The position numbers were made by a program, and so were the translations under genes. This document shows, piece by piece, positions 5,250 to 5,309 of a stretch of DNA of 5,309 nucleotides. How positions within the stretch are numbered: position 1 is the stretch's first letter; every line of letters starts with the position of its first letter. This DNA comes from DASRWT01 sp046728035 (GTDB lineage: Bacteria; Methylomirabilota; Methylomirabilia; Rokubacteriales; CSP1-6). Below the pieces are notes generated by a model. The model did no database searches. It was not told the origin of the DNA and was given only the letters and a program-made list of their open reading frames with translations. The DNA is taken from positions 1-5,309 of the forward strand of contig JBKPDT010000213.1 of NCBI GenBank assembly GCA_046728035.1, read 5' to 3'.

Positions 5250-5309
5250 GGGGGGGGGGGGGGGGCAGGCGGCGAAAGGAGGAATAAAACAACCTCTGTC
5301 CCCCCCCCC
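5250..5309. other. Low-confidence contig end with G16 and C10 homopolymers
   Basis: Sixteen G residues (5250-5265) are followed by about 34 bases of mixed, partly AT-rich sequence and ten C residues up to the last base (5300-5309). Nothing like this occurs elsewhere in the window. Poly-G, and its complement poly-C, at a contig edge is typical of no-signal calls in two-colour sequencing. I see no gene here and would not trust this sequence. Confidence 0.7.

Noticed and set aside
5250..5265. G16 run as a G-quadruplex or phase-variable tract
   Set aside because: It sits at the contig edge next to a terminal poly-C, where sequencing artefact is the simpler explanation.

Overview
This is a GC-rich (roughly 70% by eye) bacterial chromosomal fragment. 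It carries six protein-coding genes, one of them cut by the left edge, and ends on the right in an unreliable homopolymer tail. No rRNA, tRNA, CRISPR array, transposase or phage gene is visible. The gene mix points to an environmental, possibly soil or sediment, Gram-negative-type bacterium with an outer-surface exosortase system and periplasmic quinoprotein metabolism: an exosortase-system acyltransferase homologue, a Tat-exported SoxYZ fusion, and a YtcJ-type amidohydrolase. Candidatus Rokubacteria/Methylomirabilota or a delta-proteobacterial lineage would fit, but this is a guess from gene style and composition, not a phylogenetic assignment.

Left part (1-507, + strand): the last 43 codons of a NudC-like NUDIX pyrophosphatase, then 27 bases later a complete RidA/YoaB-like protein with a good Shine-Dalgarno. 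They look co-transcribed and could both serve metabolite-damage control.

Regulatory stretch (508-685): about 180 bases without a gene but with unusual structure. There is a cluster of GTAAC/GTTAC repeats, a perfect 6-bp inverted repeat, and a near-consensus sigma-54 (-24/-12) promoter immediately before the next gene. That gene (686-1387, +) encodes a FeeM/autoinducer-synthase-like acyltransferase of the type found with PEP-CTERM/exosortase systems, whose genes are known to use RpoN and the NtrC-type regulator PrsR in some bacteria. This is the most interesting part of the window.

Middle (1384-2970, - strand): a YtcJ-type metal-dependent amidohydrolase, convergent with the acyltransferase; the two stop codons share one CTAG. 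It is divergent from an MFS transporter (3047-4354, +) across a 76-base gap.

Right part: the MFS gene is followed 52 bases later, on the same strand, by a gene for a Tat-exported fused SoxY-SoxZ carrier (4407-5180). In other genomes such fusions accompany PQQ (quinoprotein) dehydrogenases; none lies in this window. The remaining 129 bases hold a short hairpin and then G16 and C10 runs that look like a contig-end artefact.
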